Source: Patescibacteria group bacterium (GTDB taxonomy: Bacteria; Patescibacteriota; Doudnabacteria; UBA920). From it: DNA of 8,704 nucleotides. The position numbers and the translations under genes were made by a program. The notes under the pieces are model-generated. The model did not search any database, was not told the origin of the DNA, and worked only from the letters and a program-made list of their open reading frames with translations. The DNA lies in assembly GCA_023473845.1 (NCBI GenBank), contig JAMCYA010000023.1, positions 1 to 8,704 on the forward strand. Direction: 5' to 3'. This document shows, one piece after another, positions 5,998-8,704 of the stretch; positions within the stretch are counted from its first letter, which is position 1, and every line of letters starts with the position of its first letter.

Positions 5998-7005
5998 CTA
6001 CTTGACCCCCAAGATGCTTTTTTTATAGCTGTCGAGGTTGTCCAGCGCTACCCCCGTGCCCCGGGCCACGCACAAAAGCGGCTCTTCAGCCACATAACAG
6101 GGCACACCCACGCTATGGGCAATGTAGTGGTCAAGATTTTTGAGCAAAGCCGTGCCGCCGGTTATGACCATGCCTTTATCGATAATATCGCTAGCCAACT
6201 CCGGCGGCGTGTCCTGCAATACCGTCTTAACCGCACGGACAATTTCTTGCAGTTCTTCGCTAATGGCTTCTACAATTTGGTTGGTGCTGACAGTCACGGG
6301 CTTGGGCAAGCCGCTTATCATGTCCCGGCCTTTCACTTCCATCTGCTCTTCCTCGTTAACCGCCACAGCACTGCCAATGGTAATTTTGATTTCTTCTGCT
6401 GTACGCTCGCCGATGGCCAGCCCGTGCTTGCGCCTGACGTAATCGATAATCGCCTGATCCAGCTTGTTGCCCGCGGTACGCACTGAAGTTGCGTTTACAA
6501 TACCGCCCAAAGACAGGACAGCCACATCCGTGGTGCCGCCGCCGATATCAATCACGAGGTTGCCTTTGGCTTCCGCAATGGGAATCCCCGCGCCAATGGC
6601 CGCGGCCACGGTTTCTTTTATGACGAACGCGGTCTTGGCGCCAGCGGCCACAGCTGCATCCACCACCGCGCGCCGTTCCGTGGAGGTAATCCCCCCGGGA
6701 ACAGACACCATCACCTCCGGCCGGAAAAATCTGACCTTGCCCAAAGCTTTGTTGATGAAATACCGCAGCATGGCTTCGGTCACCCGATAATCGGCAATTA
6801 CGCCGTCTTTCATGGGCCGGCTGGCCACAATCGTCTCCGGGGTGCGGCCCAACATCTCCTTGGCTTCCTGGCCCACCGCCAAAACCCGATTATCAGCCAA
6901 AGACACTGCCACAACCGTGGGTTCGTTGATAATGATGCCTTTTTTTGGCATAAAAACCAAAGTGTTGGCTGTGCCTAAATCTATGCCTATCTTGGTGTCA
7001 AACAT
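5998..7005 (-). CDS. mreB: rod shape-determining protein MreB (bacterial actin)
   Basis: This 335-residue protein is a full-length MreB, the ATP-dependent filament that guides lateral cell-wall synthesis at the inner face of the membrane. Actin-fold motifs are in place: phosphate-1 loop IGIDLGTANTLVF (7-19), phosphate-2 loop VIDIGGGTTDVAV (151-163), adenosine motif GMVITGGTALLKNLD (278-292). Residue numbers run in step with Thermotoga MreB as I recall it, which puts the catalytic Glu at E131 and the Thr at T158, both kept. F93-F94 sit in the loop that inserts into the membrane. The usual IEEPMAAAIG is VIKETVAAAIG here, so neighbours of E131 are changed (K130, T132). No mreC or mreD is recognisable in the window; two unassigned membrane proteins follow. 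The ATG at 7005 is preceded by a weak CGGGA at about 6 bases and a good promoter. Confidence 0.98.
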   Translation of the reverse strand: MFDTKIGIDLGTANTLVFMPKKGIIINEPTVVAVSLADNRVLAVGQEAKEMLGRTPETIVASRPMKDGVIADYRVTEAMLRYFINKALGKVRFFRPEVMVSVPGGITSTERRAVVDAAVAAGAKTAFVIKETVAAAIGAGIPIAEAKGNLVIDIGGGTTDVAVLSLGGIVNATSVRTAGNKLDQAIIDYVRRKHGLAIGERTAEEIKITIGSAVAVNEEEQMEVKGRDMISGLPKPVTVSTNQIVEAISEELQEIVRAVKTVLQDTPPELASDIIDKGMVITGGTALLKNLDHYIAHSVGVPCYVAEEPLLCVARGTGVALDNLDSYKKSILGVK

Positions 7006-7039
7006 CTAAAAATCCCGTTATTTTTGCTATCGTTAGTCT

Positions 7040-7069
7040 ATTATATCAAGACTTGGCCATTTGAAACAA
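7040..7069 (-). promoter_or_regulatory. mreB promoter (extended -10), half of a divergent pair
   Basis: The minus strand carries TATAAT at 7045-7040 preceded by TGA (7048-7046), the same TGATATAAT seen in front of the signalling operon. A weak -35, TTGTTT, lies at 7069-7064 with an 18-base spacer. Transcription would start near 7033, giving a leader of about 28 bases. The -35 overlaps the -35 of the plus-strand PEGA gene. Confidence 0.7.
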
Positions 7070-7090
7070 GCCTCTAAAATAAGCTATACT
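7061..7090 (+). promoter_or_regulatory. promoter of the PEGA protein gene
   Basis: TTGAAA (7061-7066, 5/6) and TATACT (7085-7090, 5/6) are separated by 18 bases. Transcription would start about 7096-7098, only 2-4 bases before the ATG at 7100, so the message may be leaderless or nearly so. The sequence TTGAAACAA holds the -35 elements of both divergent genes. Confidence 0.65.
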
Positions 7091-7099
7091 ATAGGAAAT

Positions 7100-8392
7100 A
7101 TGACAAAAAAATCACGCTATTTGATTCTTGCGGCTTGCATCGTTTTTTTTATTTTGGCCGCGCCTGCTGTCTTGCTCTATGTCAGAGGCATTGCCTACGA
7201 CCCGGCTACAGGCGGCTTTTATAACACCGGTATTCTGGCCGTCAAATGCGACCCCAAAGATATAATGATAAAGCTTGACGGTAAGCTTTATCAGACCGGC
7301 GCCGGCACCCTGCGCTTTCTCAAACCCAAGGAATACGAAGTCTCGCTTGAGAAGCCGGGCTACCTGACCTGGTCAAAACGCCTGTCCGTAGACGAAGGCC
7401 GGGTGACGTGGGCAAACCCGGCAGGGCAAAATATTATTCTCTTTTTTGACCAGGCAAAACAGCAAATGCTCAGCGAAGCGGCTACCGCTTTTTTGGAAAC
7501 TGACGGCGAAATTTTCTACACCACCCCCCAAGAACTGGTTACCACTTCCCTAAGCGCACCCGACCAAACAGCCTCCTACCCCCTGCCTGCACCTGCCGCG
7601 GACCTGTCCATGGTACCCGGCGGACAAATACTGGCTGTCAAAACTCAGGCCACTAGCACGCCTTGGCTGCTCTTTGACAGCTCGCAGAATATTTTTCTAC
7701 CGGCGAGCCAGGCGCTGGATGCAAGCGACAAGCTTAAATACCAAGATAACAGCACCCTTTATGTTATCAAGCCTGCCGGATTGTTCGCGGTAAACCTAAA
7801 AACCGGCAAAAGCGCTCCCGTGCTCGCGGGCGCCAAGGATCTTTTGTATGAAGGTGGCTATTATTACTACTTAGTGGGCACGAGCAGCGGCCTATCGCTG
7901 TATTCCACTCCTGCCCTGGACCAGCCGGGCACCCTGCTCACTGCAGGCCTGCCCATGGCCGATGCCACCCGCATTATTATAAACGCCCAAAAACAAGCAT
8001 ACATTCTGCTGGACCATAGTTTATACCTCATTGCCAGCCAGCCCACGCTCGTGGCTGAGGGCATAAAAAGCCTGAGGCTGAACCCGGACAAGGACACGCT
8101 GGCCCTGGTCAACGACTCCGAGTTCTTGCGGCTAAATTCCGGCTCCAGCCGGCCAGACCTGGTCAGCCGCAGCCTGTTTCCCATTACCAACGGCATAATC
8201 CTGCCCAACTACGGCAACGGCTTTTTGGTCAAAGACAAACAAATTCTGGCTGAAGAATTGGATGCCCGCGATCACCAGAACGAATTTGTATTATACTCGG
8301 GACTGAAAACCCCCAGCTTCACCATCAGTGATGACGCCAGAAAAATGGTGGTACTCGACGGCAACCAGCTAAAAATCCTAACTATTCGCTGA
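7100..8392 (+). CDS. membrane-anchored PEGA-domain protein with probable beta-propeller
   Basis: The 430-residue protein begins MTKKSRYL followed by one membrane helix (about 8-28), so most of it lies outside the cytoplasm. Residues 45-105 fit a PEGA domain: a strand (ILAVKCDPKDIMIKLDGK), a turn, then the typical LKPKEYEVSLEKPGYLTW, in which the Pro/Gly-x-Tyr-x-Val and PGY signatures are clear. The rest (about 108-430) is a run of short repeated beta stretches such as GLFAVNLKTGK, SLYLIAS and KMVVLDGNQLKIL, like a WD40/TolB-type propeller. PEGA proteins of this build are frequent in Patescibacteria and probably bind envelope glycans or proteins. An upstream in-frame TTG at 7061 exists, but it lies in the -35 element; ATG at 7100 fits the promoter and the signal-anchor start. 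The 3' end overlaps the opposing RNase H gene by 11 bases. Confidence 0.85.
   Translation: MTKKSRYLILAACIVFFILAAPAVLLYVRGIAYDPATGGFYNTGILAVKCDPKDIMIKLDGKLYQTGAGTLRFLKPKEYEVSLEKPGYLTWSKRLSVDEGRVTWANPAGQNIILFFDQAKQQMLSEAATAFLETDGEIFYTTPQELVTTSLSAPDQTASYPLPAPAADLSMVPGGQILAVKTQATSTPWLLFDSSQNIFLPASQALDASDKLKYQDNSTLYVIKPAGLFAVNLKTGKSAPVLAGAKDLLYEGGYYYYLVGTSSGLSLYSTPALDQPGTLLTAGLPMADATRIIINAQKQAYILLDHSLYLIASQPTLVAEGIKSLRLNPDKDTLALVNDSEFLRLNSGSSRPDLVSRSLFPITNGIILPNYGNGFLVKDKQILAEELDARDHQNEFVLYSGLKTPSFTISDDARKMVVLDGNQLKILTIR
7266..7293. repeat. perfect 11-bp inverted repeat inside the PEGA gene
   Basis: TGATAAAGCTT (7266-7276) and AAGCTTTATCA (7283-7293) are exact reverse complements with a 6-base loop (GACGGT). 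The repeat lies within the PEGA domain codons (about residues 56-65). It would fold into a stable hairpin in the message, or offer a two-fold symmetric binding site on DNA. Each arm contains the palindrome AAGCTT. Function unknown. Confidence 0.85.
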
Positions 8393-8704
8393 CCGGCAGA
8401 AGACTGTCGATTGCCTCATTGACCAGCCGGTCAGCTGCCTTGTTTTTCTCCCTGGGCACGTGGCAATACGTAATTTTGCGAAATTGGTTAGACAATGCCA
8501 AAACCTGCCTGGCCAGAACCTGTAAGCCAGGTTCTTTTATTTTGTACTGACCCTGCATCTGGCGCACCACCAGCTGCGAGTCCATGTTAATCAAAAGTTC
8601 CTTAAACCCCAAGGCCCCGGCTTCCTTTAAAGCCAAAAGCAAAGCTTTGTATTCGGCTACATTATTGGTCGCTTCGCCGATATAGGCCTTAAACTCGTAA
8701 AGAA
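8382..8704 (-). CDS. RNase HI-like ribonuclease (N-terminus outside window)
   Basis: The frame is open from the right edge to a TAG at 8384-8382, giving the last 106 residues. It is an RNase HI fold: NNVAEYKALLLALKEA carries the catalytic Glu (E17 counting from the first visible residue), LLINMDSQLVVRQMQG the catalytic Asp (D41), and HVPREKNKAADRLVNEA the last metal-binding Asp (D91). The first Asp of the DEDD set would lie in the missing N-terminal strand. The form without a basic protrusion fits the YpdQ/archaeal-type RNase HI subfamily, which removes RNA from RNA-DNA hybrids. A TTG at 8642 could be mistaken for a start, but the conserved Glu lies before it, so the true start is beyond the window. 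The 3' end overlaps the PEGA gene tail to tail by 11 bases. Confidence 0.9.
   Translation of the reverse strand, partial: LYEFKAYIGEATNNVAEYKALLLALKEAGALGFKELLINMDSQLVVRQMQGQYKIKEPGLQVLARQVLALSNQFRKITYCHVPREKNKAADRLVNEAIDSLLPVSE
8388..8435. repeat. 10-bp inverted repeat at the convergent gene ends
   Basis: GCTGACCGGC (8388-8397), which includes the TGA stop of the PEGA gene, is the exact reverse complement of GCCGGTCAGC (8426-8435). The loop is 28 bases. On the plus strand, TTGTTTTTCT follows 4 bases after the stem. It may act as a first, weaker stop for plus-strand transcription; the long loop and the gap before the T-run argue against a strong terminator. Confidence 0.5.
8515..8544 (+). 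terminator. intrinsic terminator of the PEGA gene, inside the opposing RNase H gene
   Basis: On the plus strand AGAACCTG-TAAGC-CAGGTTCT (8515-8535) makes a perfect 8-bp stem with a 5-base loop, followed at once by TTTATTTTG. It lies 123 bases after the PEGA stop, within minus-strand codons for KEPGLQVLA of the RNase H-like protein. The shape is that of a factor-independent terminator; its use there is inferred. Confidence 0.5.

Noticed and set aside
5911..6486. 191-codon open frame on the plus strand
   Set aside because: It is antisense to mreB, which is certain, and has no promoter or ribosome-binding site of its own.
8382..8642. Short RNase H protein starting at the TTG at 8642
   Set aside because: The frame stays open to the right edge and the conserved NNVAEYKA block with the catalytic Glu lies before that TTG, so the protein starts outside the window.
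1..8704. CRISPR array, tRNA, insertion sequence ends or attachment sites
   Set aside because: No regularly spaced repeats, cloverleaf-like segment, transposase or integrase frame, or long direct repeat was seen by eye on either strand.

Overview
This window reads as a piece of bacterial chromosome with no sign of mobility: no tRNA, rRNA, CRISPR array, insertion sequence or phage gene is visible. Gene density is high, spacers are short and several genes touch or overlap. The mix fits a Patescibacteria/CPR-type (Parcubacteria-like) genome: a PEGA-domain membrane protein followed by a long probable beta-propeller region, a lone mreB without recognisable mreC or mreD beside it, several small unassigned membrane proteins, a single-domain response regulator and a Y-family polymerase. 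That assignment is an inference from gene content and style, not from a phylogenetic marker.

Layout, read on the minus strand from right to left. (A) 8382-8704 is the C-terminal part of an RNase HI-like protein whose start lies beyond the window. (B) 7100-8392 is the only plus-strand gene, the PEGA protein. It is divergent from mreB (7005-5998), and the two -35 regions overlap in a 94-base spacer. (C) Behind mreB, with its own likely promoter, sits a translationally coupled pair of membrane proteins (5919-5431 and 5434-5045) closed by an intrinsic terminator at 5026-5001. (D) dinB (4990-3728) follows. Its likely promoter has the terminator palindrome lying inside the -35/-10 spacer. (E) 3663-1 is a five-gene signalling operon with a clear extended -10 promoter: a 91-residue unassigned protein, a membrane-anchored GAF-PAS histidine kinase, a receiver-only response regulator, a PPC/DUF296 protein and a membrane-anchored extracytoplasmic protein that runs off the left edge.

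Working picture: the operon at 3663-1 would sense a signal through the kinase GAF/PAS region, phosphorylate the solo receiver, and pass the signal on through protein contacts rather than DNA binding. The 91-residue protein, the DUF296 protein and the anchored protein are candidate partners. The mreB region would provide cell shape control, with two membrane proteins of unknown function in the place where mreC and mreD often lie. Best leads: the five-gene signalling cassette, the mreB-linked membrane pair, and the palindrome built into the dinB promoter.
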